Shown in pieces: positions 18,644-28,569 of a stretch of 64,000 nt of DNA. Each line of letters opens with the position of its first letter. Within the stretch, counting starts at the first letter, position 1. This DNA is from Mycobacterium gallinarum (GTDB lineage: Bacteria > Actinomycetota > Actinomycetes > Mycobacteriales > Mycobacteriaceae). Both the position numbers and the translations under genes were made by a program. The DNA is taken from contig NZ_AP022601.1 in NCBI RefSeq assembly GCF_010726765.1, positions 1,984,001 through 2,048,000 on the forward strand. Reading direction: 5' to 3'. A model generated the notes under the pieces. It had not been told where the DNA came from and did not search any database. It was given only the letters and a program-made list of their open reading frames with translations.

Positions 18644-21600
18644 GGCTCGCCTCCATGATCGCGGTGTCGACATCGCGGCCCTCGCGTTTGGCGACCAAGG
18701 TGGCCTCCAAGACCCGTTGATAGTCGCGGGGCATCACCTTGGTGAACTGCGCACTGCGCCTTGGCCAGTCGGACAGCACACTGGCGGCCAGCGTGCTTCC
18801 GGTGTACTTGGCGTGAGTGGCGATGACGTCCCGCAACCAGGTCAGATCCTCGGGTTCGAGCCGCTGCAGCTCGACCATCTCGGTGTTGACCTTCTTCGGG
18901 TCGAGCCCGAGCACGAACGCTATGCCGCCGGACATGCCGGCCGCCGTGTTGCGGCCCGTCTTGCCGAGGACGACCACCCGGCCGCCCGTCATGTACTCGC
19001 AGGCGTGGTCGCCGACACCCTCCACGACGGTCAGCGCCCCGGAGTTGCGCGCGGCGAACCGCTCGCCGACCCGGCCGCGCAGATACAGTTCGCCCGACGT
19101 GGCGCCGAACAGCAGGGTATTGCCCGCGATGACGTTGTCCTCGGGCAGGAAAAGCACGTCGTCCGGCGGCCTGACGACGACCCGTCCGCCGGACAGCCCC
19201 TTGCCCACGTAGTCGTTGGCGTCGCCGATCAGCTCCAGCGTGATACCCGGCGGCAGGAAGGCCCCGACGGACTGTCCCGCGGAGCCGGTCAACGTGATGT
19301 GAATCGTGTTGTCGGGCAGGCCCGCGGCGCCATAGCGTCGGGTGACCTCGGACCCGAGCAGCGTGCCGACGGTGCGGTTGACGTTACGCACCGGCAGTTC
19401 GAGCCGGACCGGATGCGCGTCTTCCAGCGCACCCTCGGCGAGCTGGATGATCGTGCGGTCCAACGCTTGTTCGAGGCCGTGCTCCTGCCCCCTGATGCGG
19501 CGGCGCGCTCCGCTCGGCTCCGTGTCTTCCCCACCATCCCGCCCGCGGGCGACCGCGAACACCGGCGCCAGGTCCAGACCCTTGCTCTTCCAATGGGCGA
19601 CGCCTTCGTCGGTGTCCAGCATCTCGGCATGACCCACCGCCTCGTCGATACTGCGGAAACCGAGTTCGGCGAGGTAGCGACGGATGTCCTCGGCGATGAA
19701 CCGGAAATAGTTCTCGACGAACTCCGGCTTGCCGTTGAATCGCGCCCGCAGCTCGGGGTTCTGGGTCGCGACGCCCACCGGGCAGGTGTCGAGATGACAG
19801 ACCCGCATCATGATGCAGCCCGAAACCACAAGCGGTGCAGTGGCGAACCCGTATTCCTCGGCGCCGAGCAGCGCCGCGACAACGACATCACGCGCGGTGC
19901 GCATTCCACCGTCGCACTGCACGGTGATGCGGTCGCGCAGACCGTTGAGCATCAGCGTCTGCTGGGTATCGGCCAACCCGATCTCCCACGGCATGCCCGC
20001 ATGCTTGAGGCTCGTGAGCGGCGCGGCACCGGTGCCGCCGTCATACCCGGAGATCAGCACCACGTCTGCGTGCGCCTTGGAGACACCCGCCGCGACCGTG
20101 CCCACGCCGACGCTACTGACGAGCTTGACGTGGATGCGGGCGTCGGCGTTGGCGTTCTTGAGATCGTGGATCAGCTGAGCCAGGTCCTCGATCGAGTAGA
20201 TGTCGTGGTGCGGCGGCGGCGAGATCAACCCGACTCCCGGTGTCGAGTGCCGCGTCTTCGCGATGTTCGGATACACCTTGTAACCCGGGAGTTGTCCGCC
20301 CTCGCCGGGTTTGGCGCCCTGTGCCATCTTGATCTGGATATCGGTGCCGTTGACCAAATAGTCGCTGGTGACGCCGAACCGGCCCGAGGCGACCTGTTTC
20401 ACGGCGCTGCGACGCCGGGGGTCATAGAGGCGGTCGGTGTCCTCGCCGCCCTCACCTGAGTTGGAGCGGCCACCGAGGTTGTTCATGGCGATGGCCATGG
20501 TCTCGTGCGCTTCCGCGGAGATGGAGCCGTAGCTCATCGCGCCGGTGTTGAATCGGGTGACGATGGAGTCGACCGATTCGACCTCGTCCAGCGGCACCGG
20601 GGGCCTCAGCTTCTTGAAACTGAACAGACCACGCAGCGTGCCGCCTTCCCTGGAGAGGCGGTTCACCTCATCGGAATACTGTTTGAAGATGTCGTGGCGA
20701 CCGGTGCGGGTCGAATGCTGCAGCAGGAACACCACTTCCGGGGTGAACAGGTGCAGTTCGCCCTCGCGGCGGAACGCGTATTCACCGCCGACCTCGAGCC
20801 GCCGGTGCACCCGCTCGGTCGGGTTCTCCGGATACGCACGCCGATGCCGGACCTTGACTTCCTCGGCGAGCACGTCCAATCCGACACCGCCGAGTTGGCT
20901 GGGCGTACCGGTGAAGTACTGATCGATGACGTGCTTGTCGATGCCGACCGCCTCGAAAGCCTGCGCCGCGGTATAGGAGGCGACGGTCGAGATGCCCATC
21001 TTGCTCATCACCTTCATGACGCCCTTGCCGAGGGCCTTGAGGTAGTTACGCACCGCCGCAGCGGGTTCGATGCCGGTGAGCTCACCTTCACGGACGAGGT
21101 CTTCGATCGACTCGAACGCCAGATACGGATTGACCGCGGCGGCGCCGAAACCGATGAGCATCGCGATGTGGTGAACCTCGCGGGCGTCTCCGCTCTCCAC
21201 CACCAGGGCGACCGTCGTGCGCTGCTTTGTGCGGACGAGGTGATGGTGGACGGCCGAGACCGCGAGCAACGACGGTATCGGCGCCCTCGTGTGGTCGGAG
21301 TCGCGGTCGGAGATGACCAGGGTGCGCGCACCTTTGGCGATGGCGTCACATGCCCGAAGGCGCAGGTCCTCCAGCGCGTCGGCCAGGCCGTCACCGCCGC
21401 GCTCGACGTCGTAGAGCGCCTTGAGGACCGCGGTCCTCAGCCCGCCGTATTCGCCGTCGTCGTTGATGTGAACGATCTTGTTGAGCTCGTCGTTGTCGAG
21501 AACCGGCCACCGCAGCACGATCTGGCGGCACGACGCCGCGGTCGGCTCGAGGAGGTTCTGCTCCGGCCCCATGACGCGGGCCATCGACGTGACGACCTCC

Positions 21601-23189
21601 TCGCGGATCGCGTCCAACGGCGGGTTGGTCACCTGCGCGAAGAGTTCGACGAAGTAGTCGTAGAGCAGCCGGGACCGCTGCGACAGCACGGCAGTCGGAG
21701 TGTCGGTGCCCATGGAGCCCAACGGCTCAGCGCCCGAGGCGGCCATCGGGCTGAGCAGAATGCGCAGGTCTTCTTCGGTGTAGCCGAAGGCGATCTGCCT
21801 GCGCACGACGGTTTCGTGGTTCGGCTGGAAACGGACGCGGTCGGCAAGGGTCTTGATGTCGAGCAGTCCGGAGTGCAACCACTCGCCGTAGGGCTCCTGC
21901 CCGGCGAGGGATTCCTTGATCTCGTCGTCGCCCACGATGCGGCCGGCGGCGGTGTCGATGAGGAGCATCTTGCCGGGCTGCAGCCGGCCTTTGGCGACGA
22001 TGTGCGCGGACGGCACGTCGAGCACACCGCTCTCACTGGCGAGGATGAGGCGGTCATCCAGGGTGCGCCACCAGCGTCCTGGTCGTAAACCGTTGCGGTC
22101 CAACACAGCTCCGACGAGCGTGCCGTCGGTGAACGTGACGCACGCGGGCCCGTCCCACGGCTCCATCAGGGACGCGTGGAACTGCCAGAACGCCCGCTCG
22201 GCGGGCTCCATGGTGGTGTTGTTCTCCCACGCCTCGGGGATCATCATGAGCACGGCGTGGGGCAGGGTGCGCCCACCCAGATGCAGGAGTTCGAGGACTT
22301 CGTCGAACGACGCCGAATCGGAGGCCCCGGGTGTGCAGATCGGTGAGAGCCGGGACAGGTCACCTGGAATCTTGGCGCTGGCGAGCATCGCCTCGCGCGC
22401 GTGCATCCGGTTGCGGTTGCCGCGCACGGTGTTGATCTCACCGTTGTGCGCGACGAAGCGGAAGGGATGCGCCAGCGGCCAGGACGGGAACGTGTTCGTC
22501 GAAAACCGGCTGTGCACAATCGCGATCGCGCTGCAGCACCGTTTGTCGTGCAGATCCGGAAAGTATTGGGGCAGTTGCATTGTGGTGAGCATGCCCTTGT
22601 ACACCATGGTGCGGCTGGACAGCGAAGGAAAGTACACGCCGTTGCGCTCGGCGCGCTTGCGCAGCGGGTAGACGTGACGGTCGAGATCGATCCCACCGAG
22701 GTGCTGCGGCGAGGCGACGAACAGCTGCTCCATGTGCGGCATACAGCCGAGCGCCGTCGCCCCGACCTCGGCTCCGTCCGGATCGGTGGGGACCTCACGC
22801 CAGCCGAGCACGGTGAGCCCCTCTTCGGCGGCGATGGCTTCGACGTCGGCGCGTGCGGCGGCCCTGTCGGCGGCATCCTGCGGCAGGAAACAGATGCCGG
22901 CGGCGAAGGTGTTGGCGCCTCCGGCCGTCGGCGTCGGCAGCTCGAAGTCGACGACCTCGCGCAGCAGTTCGACGGGCAGCTGGATGAGGATGCCCGCACC
23001 GTCGCCGCTGTTGGGTTCGGCGCCCGCGGCGCCACGGTGTTCGAGATGTTCCAGGGCGACCAGTCCGTCGACGACGATGGCGTGCGACCGGCGGCCTTGG
23101 ATGTCGGTGATCATGGCGACACCGCAGGAGTCAGACTCGTTATTCGGGTCGTAGAGCCCCTGGGGCTCGGGAAATGCCGAGTAGAGCAT
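18636..23189 (-). CDS. gltB: Glutamate synthase large (alpha) subunit
   Basis: Catalyses glutamine + 2-oxoglutarate to two glutamates with electrons from GltD. The 1517 residues are in the normal order: an amidotransferase class II domain whose nucleophile is C22 (SCGVAM) after a short propeptide, a central domain, the FMN-binding synthase barrel with its 3Fe-4S cysteines ([15 protein letters not shown]), and the C-terminal beta-helix. GGAGGG lies upstream of the ATG. The 86-bp leader contains a perfect 10-bp palindrome (GTCCCGGGAC at 23224) of unknown meaning. Confidence 0.97.
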   Translation of the reverse strand: MLYSAFPEPQGLYDPNNESDSCGVAMITDIQGRRSHAIVVDGLVALEHLEHRGAAGAEPNSGDGAGILIQLPVELLREVVDFELPTPTAGGANTFAAGICFLPQDAADRAAARADVEAIAAEEGLTVLGWREVPTDPDGAEVGATALGCMPHMEQLFVASPQHLGGIDLDRHVYPLRKRAERNGVYFPSLSSRTMVYKGMLTTMQLPQYFPDLHDKRCCSAIAIVHSRFSTNTFPSWPLAHPFRFVAHNGEINTVRGNRNRMHAREAMLASAKIPGDLSRLSPICTPGASDSASFDEVLELLHLGGRTLPHAVLMMIPEAWENNTTMEPAERAFWQFHASLMEPWDGPACVTFTDGTLVGAVLDRNGLRPGRWWRTLDDRLILASESGVLDVPSAHIVAKGRLQPGKMLLIDTAAGRIVGDDEIKESLAGQEPYGEWLHSGLLDIKTLADRVRFQPNHETVVRRQIAFGYTEEDLRILLSPMAASGAEPLGSMGTDTPTAVLSQRSRLLYDYFVELFAQVTNPPLDAIREEVVTSMARVMGPEQNLLEPTAASCRQIVLRWPVLDNDELNKIVHINDDGEYGGLRTAVLKALYDVERGGDGLADALEDLRLRACDAIAKGARTLVISDRDSDHTRAPIPSLLAVSAVHHHLVRTKQRTTVALVVESGDAREVHHIAMLIGFGAAAVNPYLAFESIEDLVREGELTGIEPAAAVRNYLKALGKGVMKVMSKMGISTVASYTAAQAFEAVGIDKHVIDQYFTGTPSQLGGVGLDVLAEEVKVRHRRAYPENPTERVHRRLEVGGEYAFRREGELHLFTPEVVFLLQHSTRTGRHDIFKQYSDEVNRLSREGGTLRGLFSFKKLRPPVPLDEVESVDSIVTRFNTGAMSYGSISAEAHETMAIAMNNLGGRSNSGEGGEDTDRLYDPRRRSAVKQVASGRFGVTSDYLVNGTDIQIKMAQGAKPGEGGQLPGYKVYPNIAKTRHSTPGVGLISPPPHHDIYSIEDLAQLIHDLKNANADARIHVKLVSSVGVGTVAAGVSKAHADVVLISGYDGGTGAAPLTSLKHAGMPWEIGLADTQQTLMLNGLRDRITVQCDGGMRTARDVVVAALLGAEEYGFATAPLVVSGCIMMRVCHLDTCPVGVATQNPELRARFNGKPEFVENYFRFIAEDIRRYLAELGFRSIDEAVGHAEMLDTDEGVAHWKSKGLDLAPVFAVARGRDGGEDTEPSGARRRIRGQEHGLEQALDRTIIQLAEGALEDAHPVRLELPVRNVNRTVGTLLGSEVTRRYGAAGLPDNTIHITLTGSAGQSVGAFLPPGITLELIGDANDYVGKGLSGGRVVVRPPDDVLFLPEDNVIAGNTLLFGATSGELYLRGRVGERFAARNSGALTVVEGVGDHACEYMTGGRVVVLGKTGRNTAAGMSGGIAFVLGLDPKKVNTEMVELQRLEPEDLTWLRDVIATHAKYTGSTLAASVLSDWPRRSAQFTKVMPRDYQRVLEATLVAKREGRDVDTAIMEASRG

Positions 23190-23275
23190 CGAGGAAAAAC
23201 CCTCCGCAGTCGTGGGAAATCATGTCCCGGGACTGCACCGGCCCGAAGTCCGATTGTATCAGCGCAGCGCGCTTG

Positions 23276-23695
23276 TTACCCGTCGAGAAGCGTCGGTACC
23301 AGCGGGAATCCGGGGAGATTCCGTACCACGGTCCACGCGACGGCGACCACGACGATGACGGCGCCGGAGACCGGCGTCAGCCATGGGCGTCCACTTTGGC
23401 GCCGCAGCAGGACCCATATCAGCAGAAGCGGCAAGCCGATCAAGGCGACGACGTTGTCGACGACGGCAGCGGACAGGTCGCCGTTCAGGACGTCGTGGAC
23501 CATGCGCAGGCCGCCGCAGCCCGGACAGAACAGACCCGTCGCCGCCTGGAAGGGGCATCCGGGGAACAGAAAGTTCGGCCGGTGGGGGTCGGCGATGCCG
23601 ATGTAGGCCAGCGCACCCACCGCCGCGGCACCCGTGCCGAGGGCGGTGTAGAGCCGCCCGCGGTTGGGGGTCGTGCTGGTCGTATCAGGTGCCAT
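23276..23695 (-). CDS. DUF2752 membrane protein
   Basis: Small membrane protein of 139 residues, function unknown. It has three hydrophobic segments (about 16-35, 78-97, 108-127) and the family motif FPGCPFQAATGLFCPGCGGLRM, given here in two parts: GCPF and CPGCGGLR around residues 46-63. The paired cysteines suggest metal binding or redox chemistry (inference). It overlaps the TM2 gene by 11 bp, so the two are cotranscribed; such pairs are common in actinobacteria. Confidence 0.85.
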   Translation of the reverse strand: MAPDTTSTTPNRGRLYTALGTGAAAVGALAYIGIADPHRPNFLFPGCPFQAATGLFCPGCGGLRMVHDVLNGDLSAAVVDNVVALIGLPLLLIWVLLRRQSGRPWLTPVSGAVIVVVAVAWTVVRNLPGFPLVPTLLDG

Positions 23696-24098
23696 CGCGC
23701 AACGGTCGGCCCTGCGGATCGCGCACCTTGTCGGTCAGCATGAGGATCGCGTCGATGATCCCCCAGATCACGGCGCCGATACCGCAGGTCACCAGGCCGA
23801 CGATCAGCTGGGCGACGCCGAGCCCGGTCTGGCCGATGTACATGCGGCCGATGCCCACGAGCCCGAAGAGACCGAGCAGCTGCAGCAGCCCCGCGACGAC
23901 CTTGGATTTGTCGGAGTAGGGCTCACCGGTCATCGGGTGCCTGCCGAAGGGCGCGCTCGGGTCCATGTAGGCCTGCGGATACTGGCCGCCCGGCGGCGGA
24001 TAGCCAGCCTGCGGCGGCGGTGGGTAGCCAGGCTGCGGCGGGGGCGGCGGCGTCGGCTGGCTTCCATATTCGTTGCCACCGAACTGCGGCTCAGTCAT
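23685..24098 (-). CDS. TM2-domain protein with proline-rich N-terminus
   Basis: Function unknown. The 137-residue product from ATG 24098 (a second ATG lies two codons earlier) has a Pro/Gly/Tyr-rich cytoplasmic region (about 1-50), then a TM2 domain: two helices (about 68-88 and 93-118) joined by the conserved GIGRMYIGQTGLG turn, followed by a short charged tail. It is the first gene of a two-gene unit with the DUF2752 gene. Confidence 0.85.
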   Translation of the reverse strand: MTEPQFGGNEYGSQPTPPPPPQPGYPPPPQAGYPPPGGQYPQAYMDPSAPFGRHPMTGEPYSDKSKVVAGLLQLLGLFGLVGIGRMYIGQTGLGVAQLIVGLVTCGIGAVIWGIIDAILMLTDKVRDPQGRPLRDGT

Positions 24099-24130
24099 GC
24101 CCACAGCATGCCAGAAACACGGCCATTACT

Positions 24131-24727
24131 TCAGGTTTGGCCACTCACGAGCTGAAGGACGTCGGCGAGACCGTCTACCGGCAGCGACGGGTCGATGGAG
24201 CGAAGCAATCCGAGGCCGACTCCGAGCGCAAGCATCACGGTGGCCGTTTCGCCGCCTGGCAGTGCCGGCGTAGTGCTGCCAGCGGATTCTGCTGCCCCGG
24301 TGAGCATTTGGAGTATGCCGTTGAGTCGAGACGCGAGTTCGTTGCGCAGCTGCTCGTTGTGACGGGCGTGTGCAGCGAACTCGACTTCCAAGGACGTCCA
24401 GGCCGGATCGCCGATGACGCGCTCGGCCCACGCCTGCAGTCCCTCGACGCGGGAGGCGGCCTCCGGCTTGGCCATGATGTCGAGAATCTCGCCGAGACGC
24501 TCTCCGCGGACCTCGTCGAGCACGGCGATGCACAGCTCGTCCTTGTTCCGGAAGTTCGAGTAGACCGCGCCCTTCGAGAAACCCGCGGCGTCGGCGACCT
24601 TTTCCAGCGATGTCGGGTGATAGCCGTCCTCGAAGAAGAGCTGCCTGGCGGTCTTGAGCAGCTGCATCCTGGTCTGGGCCTGGCTTTCGGCGCGAGTCAT
24701 CCGAGGCACGGCGCCATCGTACCGCAT
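24131..24727 (-). CDS. TetR/AcrR-family transcriptional repressor
   Basis: Predicted repressor of 198 residues. The N-terminal helix-turn-helix (about 18-65) has the family pattern ARQLFFEDGYHPTSLEKVA and GFSKGAVYSNFRNKDEL; the rest is the variable ligand-binding domain. Starts at 24727 or 24700 are both possible, neither with a clear ribosome-binding site. It is divergent from the SDR/monooxygenase pair with 54 bp between start codons, so it most likely controls that operon and itself. The frame extends far upstream antisense to the SDR gene; that part is not coding. Confidence 0.9.
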   Translation of the reverse strand: MRYDGAVPRMTRAESQAQTRMQLLKTARQLFFEDGYHPTSLEKVADAAGFSKGAVYSNFRNKDELCIAVLDEVRGERLGEILDIMAKPEAASRVEGLQAWAERVIGDPAWTSLEVEFAAHARHNEQLRNELASRLNGILQMLTGAAESAGSTTPALPGGETATVMLALGVGLGLLRSIDPSLPVDGLADVLQLVSGQT

Positions 24728-24774
24728 TGACATACTTTTGGACTCTGGATACCGTCGGTTTCTTAATGGAGGGA
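24727..24774 (+). promoter_or_regulatory. Promoter and ribosome-binding site of the SDR/BVMO operon
   Basis: TTGACA at 24727-24732 is a perfect -35 box; 17 bp later TACCGT at 24750 is a plausible -10. GGAGGGA at 24768 lies seven bases before the SDR ATG. The -35 overlaps the possible start of the divergent TetR gene, so repressor binding here would block both directions. No clean palindromic operator was identified. Confidence 0.6.
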
Positions 24775-24781
24775 GCACGGT

Positions 24782-25597
24782 ATGCCCTATCCCAAGATCG
24801 CGCTGCGCGGCGCCGTCGTCGCCGTGACGGGCGGAGCCCGCGGAATCGGCAAGGCGACCGCCGATCTCTTCGCCGCGCGTGGCGCAGTGGTATGCGTCGG
24901 GGACCTCGACCCGGCGGACGCGGCCGACGCACTCGTCGTCGACGTCACCTCGCGCGAATCGTTCGGGGCTTTCGTCGGCACGGTGATGGACCGATACGGC
25001 CGCATCGACATCCTCATCAACAACGCCGGCGTGATGCCGCTGGGCGACTTCCTCTCCGAGAACGACGCGATCAGCAGAACGACGCTCGATGTGAACGTGT
25101 GGGGCCTGATTCAGGGCATGAGAGCCGTCATGCCGCACATGATCGAGCGCGGCCGAGGACATGTGGTCAACGTGGCGTCGATGGCAGGCAAGCTGGTCGT
25201 CCCGGGATTGGCGGTCTACAACGCCAGCAAGTTCGCGGCCGTAGGGCTGTCCGCTGCGGTCCGAGAGGAATACCGGAGTACCGGTGTCAGCGTGAGCGCG
25301 GTGCTGCCGAGTGCGGTGCGGACGCGGCTCGCGTCGGGCGTGCCACTCGGCCACGGGATGCCGACGGTCGACGCCGCTGACGTCGCACGTGCGATTGTCG
25401 GCAGTGTCCGCAGTCGGCGCGCCGAAATCACCGTGCCCCGGTATCTGGCGGGATGGGATCTGGTGAATGCGACGGCACCGGAGCCGGTGATGCGCCTGGG
25501 CCGCAAGCTGATCGGGGATCGCAGGGCGCTGACGTCGGTGCAGGACGATGTCCGCGCCGCCTATGAGCAGACGATCGCAGCGCAGGCCCGCCAATGA
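24782..25597 (+). CDS. Short-chain dehydrogenase/reductase
   Basis: NAD(P)-dependent oxidoreductase of the classical SDR family, 271 residues. The cofactor motif TGGARGIG is at 16-23, NNAG at 80-83, and the catalytic residues are S133, Y146 and K150 (YNASK). The substrate is unknown; pairing with a Baeyer-Villiger monooxygenase suggests alcohol/ketone conversion in a degradation or detoxification step, as with the M. tuberculosis mymA cluster (inference). Its stop overlaps the monooxygenase start by four bases. Confidence 0.93.
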   Translation: MPYPKIALRGAVVAVTGGARGIGKATADLFAARGAVVCVGDLDPADAADALVVDVTSRESFGAFVGTVMDRYGRIDILINNAGVMPLGDFLSENDAISRTTLDVNVWGLIQGMRAVMPHMIERGRGHVVNVASMAGKLVVPGLAVYNASKFAAVGLSAAVREEYRSTGVSVSAVLPSAVRTRLASGVPLGHGMPTVDAADVARAIVGSVRSRRAEITVPRYLAGWDLVNATAPEPVMRLGRKLIGDRRALTSVQDDVRAAYEQTIAAQARQ

Positions 25598-27051
25598 CGC
25601 GCGAACCTCGGGTTGTCATCATCGGCGCGGGCATTGCGGGCATCGCCACCGCGGTGACGTTGCAGCGGGCCGGTTTCCACGACTTCACGATCCTGGAGAA
25701 GGGTTCCGACGTCGGCGGCGTGTGGCACTGGAACCGCTATCCCGGCCTCACCTGCGATGTCCCGTCGCAGCTGTACCAGTTCTCGTTCGCGCCGAAGCCG
25801 GACTGGTCGGGGCTGTTCGCACCCGGTGAGGAGATTCAGCGTTACCTTCACGACGTCGTCGACCAGTTCGGGATCGACCGACACCTCAGGCTCGATTCGG
25901 AAGTTCGGTCTGCGGTGTTCACCGGATCATCCTGGCGAGTAACGACTTCCGATGGTGCGGAGTTGGAAGCAGACTTTGTGATATCGGCGACCGGTGTGCT
26001 CCATCACCCGTTCACACCCGACATTCCCGGCCTGGAGAGTTTTACGGGCGACGTCGTCCACACCGCGCGGTGGGACGACGGTGTGGTCACTGATGGGCGA
26101 CGGATCGCCGTCATCGGCAACGGCTCGACCGGGGTGCAGATCGTGTCTGCACTTCAGGCCGGCGCCGGCCACATCACACACTTCGTGCGGACCCCGCAGT
26201 GGGTGATCTGGGCGCCGATGGGGCTGTCCCAGCCGACGGTGGTGGGCTCGTTGCTGCGACGGACGCCCGCGGTGCATCGTCGGCTCTACGGCGCATTGCT
26301 CAGGGGCTCAGGCATTTTGACCGACATCGCGCTGCGACCGACCGTGCAGCGCCGACTGGCACAGAGTTACGCGCGACTGTGCCTGCGCATCCAGATTCGC
26401 GATCGCGAACTGCGTGACAGTCTCACGCCGGACTACCAGCCCTTCTGCAAACGGCAGGTCGTGTCGAGTTCGTACTATCGCGCGATCCGTGCGGGGAACG
26501 CGGAGCTGGTCACCACGCCGATCGAGCGGGTGACGCCGCAGGGCATTCGGCTAGAGGACGGCCGTGAGATCGACGTCGACCTGCTGGTGTTGGCCACGGG
26601 ATTCGAGGCGCACAACTACATGCGCCCGATGACCCTGCGCGGGCGCGACGGCATCTCGATCGACGACGCGTGGGCCAAGGGGCCGCGGGCTTATCGGATG
26701 ACGGCGATCCCTGGTTTCCCCAATCTCTTTACGGTTCTTGGCCCGAACTCCCCGACGGGTTCGGTGTCCCTGCAGTATTCGTCGGAGCTGACGGCCCGCT
26801 ACATCACGCATTGGCTGCGGAAGTTCCGCGATGGCGAGATCGACACCGTCGAGGTGACCGAGGAAGCCACCGCGAAGTTCAACGACGACGTCACTGCCGC
26901 GTTGGGGCCCACCGTGTGGAATACCGGTTGCAACTCTTGGTATCTCACCGACGAGGGCAACGTCGACCTGTGGCCATACGACCGCAAGACGATGACCGCC
27001 ATGCTGAGCCGACCCGACGATCGCGACTTTCACATCACCACTTCCGGCTAG
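25594..27051 (+). CDS. Flavin monooxygenase, Baeyer-Villiger type
   Basis: FAD/NADPH-dependent oxygenase of 485 residues. It has the FAD Rossmann motif GAGIAG (11-16), the Baeyer-Villiger fingerprint FTGDVVHTARW (150-160, F-x-G-x3-H-x3-W) and the NADP motif GNGSTG (175-180). It probably inserts oxygen next to a ketone, using product of the upstream SDR (inference). Translationally coupled to the SDR and convergent with the HNH gene, sharing a CTAG at the stops. A TetR repressor divergent from the SDR is the likely regulator. Confidence 0.92.
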   Translation: MTREPRVVIIGAGIAGIATAVTLQRAGFHDFTILEKGSDVGGVWHWNRYPGLTCDVPSQLYQFSFAPKPDWSGLFAPGEEIQRYLHDVVDQFGIDRHLRLDSEVRSAVFTGSSWRVTTSDGAELEADFVISATGVLHHPFTPDIPGLESFTGDVVHTARWDDGVVTDGRRIAVIGNGSTGVQIVSALQAGAGHITHFVRTPQWVIWAPMGLSQPTVVGSLLRRTPAVHRRLYGALLRGSGILTDIALRPTVQRRLAQSYARLCLRIQIRDRELRDSLTPDYQPFCKRQVVSSSYYRAIRAGNAELVTTPIERVTPQGIRLEDGREIDVDLLVLATGFEAHNYMRPMTLRGRDGISIDDAWAKGPRAYRMTAIPGFPNLFTVLGPNSPTGSVSLQYSSELTARYITHWLRKFRDGEIDTVEVTEEATAKFNDDVTAALGPTVWNTGCNSWYLTDEGNVDLWPYDRKTMTAMLSRPDDRDFHITTSG

Positions 27052-28478
27052 AAGGGTGGTGGCTGGTAGTTGGCGGCGAGCCAGGCTTGGTGTTGTCGTT
27101 CTTCTTCGGCGATGAGTTCGGTGCGTTCACGTCGTTCGGCGTTGATGCGGTCTTGGCGGTCCTGGGCGCGGGTTTGTTTACGCCGCGGCATCATTGCCAT
27201 TCGGTCCGGGTTCTGATCGACCACATAGGGCGGCAAGTCGAGTTCGCCGGTCGGCCGGGCCAAGGCGGGAAACATCGCCGCGCCGAGCGCTTCGCTGGTG
27301 TAGGTGTGCCCGGTCGGGGACGTCAGCAGGATCGTGCCGTCGGGCAACTGCCGGTCGGTCCACCCGCAGAATGTCTTGAGCAGATGGTGGATCCGGCAGT
27401 AGTGCTTGGTGTTCGACGGATGCGTCGAACCCAATGGGTACGGCACCGTGTGATCGACATCGGACTTCTCGACCGGCTTGTCGCAGCCCGGCCAGCGGCA
27501 CGTCAAGTCACGCCACGCCAGGAATTCCTTGGTCTTCGCCGAGGGCCGATATCCGGGATCGGGCGCCTCACCGCTGGGCACTGTGAGCGGCTTGAGTGTG
27601 GCGGTCTTGGCCAGCGTGCGGACGGATTCGGCGGGCAAGATTCCGAACCCGCGCAGATACCCCGGCTTATCGCTGGTTCCATCGATCGTCGCTTGTTCGG
27701 CGAGCACATGGATGACTGCTGTGGCCGCAGCGCTCTTGGCGTCGGCCTGTGCTGCTGCCGCTGGGCAATCCTCGCGTCCACATTCACATGCCAGGGTGGC
27801 TTCCATCCGGGACAAAGCCCCAGTGGCATCCGCGCGACGCTGGTTCTGGCTGCGCGGATCGTGTTCACACACCGTGGCGGCCAACGCATCCAACCGCGCA
27901 TTGAGTGCCGCCCCGTCGGCGGCACGGACATGACCGGAGGCAAACGCCATTCCCGGACCGGCCTCGTCCACCTCGAAGTACCGGTTCTCGTCGACCTTGG
28001 GTGGAACGCGAACGCCGGCGGGGTCGAACTTGGCCACCCACTGGTCCACCCGATCCCGCAGCTTGTTCTTCGACAGCTTCATCCACTTCTCGCAATGCCG
28101 CGCGATCGCCTCGTCCAACTCCGGCATCAACGCATCCTCGACATTGTCGGTACGGTTGATGATCGTCGACACCATGCGGTAATCGATGGTGCCGCGCAGG
28201 AACACCTTGGCCACGGCGGGCAACCGATGCGCCAGCACACACGCGAACTGGACCTGCCCGACCGCGCGGGAGTGACTGATGTTCTGCACGGCCGACACGT
28301 CAGCGGCCGTAGCGGCACAGTTATCAACCACGCACCAATCAAGGTCGGCCAACGCGCCTTGATTGCGGACGTAAAGCTCGGCGACCGCCAACAATCGCTC
28401 CGCCATACACGTCGACTCATAGCGGGTGGACTCACCCATCACGTCGATGAGATCCCCATCCGACATGCCCTCGAACAT
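27048..28478 (-). CDS. 13E12/REP-family DUF222-HNH endonuclease-like protein
   Basis: Member of the mycobacterial REP13E12 family, 476 residues: DUF222 domain (about 1-280) and a C-terminal HNH nuclease domain with CRWPGC, DVDHTVPYPLG and NTKHYCRIHHLLKT (about 350-400), zinc Cys/His intact. Activity and role are not established for the family; several M. tuberculosis members are DNA-damage induced. The ATG at 28478 (MFEGMSDGDL) was chosen because the 31 codons before it run into the insertion-sequence end and because -10 and LexA signals are placed for it. The leader would be absent or nearly so. Confidence 0.88.
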   Translation of the reverse strand: MFEGMSDGDLIDVMGESTRYESTCMAERLLAVAELYVRNQGALADLDWCVVDNCAATAADVSAVQNISHSRAVGQVQFACVLAHRLPAVAKVFLRGTIDYRMVSTIINRTDNVEDALMPELDEAIARHCEKWMKLSKNKLRDRVDQWVAKFDPAGVRVPPKVDENRYFEVDEAGPGMAFASGHVRAADGAALNARLDALAATVCEHDPRSQNQRRADATGALSRMEATLACECGREDCPAAAAQADAKSAAATAVIHVLAEQATIDGTSDKPGYLRGFGILPAESVRTLAKTATLKPLTVPSGEAPDPGYRPSAKTKEFLAWRDLTCRWPGCDKPVEKSDVDHTVPYPLGSTHPSNTKHYCRIHHLLKTFCGWTDRQLPDGTILLTSPTGHTYTSEALGAAMFPALARPTGELDLPPYVVDQNPDRMAMMPRRKQTRAQDRQDRINAERRERTELIAEEERQHQAWLAANYQPPPF

Positions 28479-28486
28479 ACGTTTGA
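28471..28486. promoter_or_regulatory. LexA (SOS) box over the start of the HNH gene
   Basis: TCGAAC-ATAC-GTTTGA matches the mycobacterial SOS consensus TCGAAC-N4-GTTCGA at 11 of 12 positions. The HNH start codon lies inside it, and a -10-like TAGAAT (28491-28486, minus strand) ends seven bases before the ATG, implying a leaderless transcript. LexA bound here would cover the -10, start site and start codon. Some M. tuberculosis 13E12 genes are known LexA targets. Confidence 0.75.
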
Positions 28487-28502
28487 TTCTATCGACATCC
28501 AC

Positions 28503-28525
28503 TGACTCAAACTTCTTGGCAGGGT
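28503..28525 (+). repeat. Left terminal inverted repeat of the IS
   Basis: Starts TGACTCAA and ends TTGGCAGGGT. It pairs with the right end (29831-29852), which read inwards starts TGAGTCAA and ends GTGGCAGGGT; the two differ in the centre by a few bases and one position in length. Confidence 0.65.
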
Positions 28526-28569
28526 CGCGTTGTGCATACGCGGCTGATGTTGAGGAGGTTGAGTGGGTC

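Noticed and set aside
18609..22088. Long plus-strand frames (616 and 527 codons) across gltB
   Set aside because: They are antisense to a complete, motif-bearing gltB; composition is Arg/His/Asp-rich without any recognisable domain.
24728..25594. Long upstream extension of the TetR frame
   Set aside because: Fully antisense to the SDR gene, which has all catalytic motifs; the TetR domain starts only near 24700.
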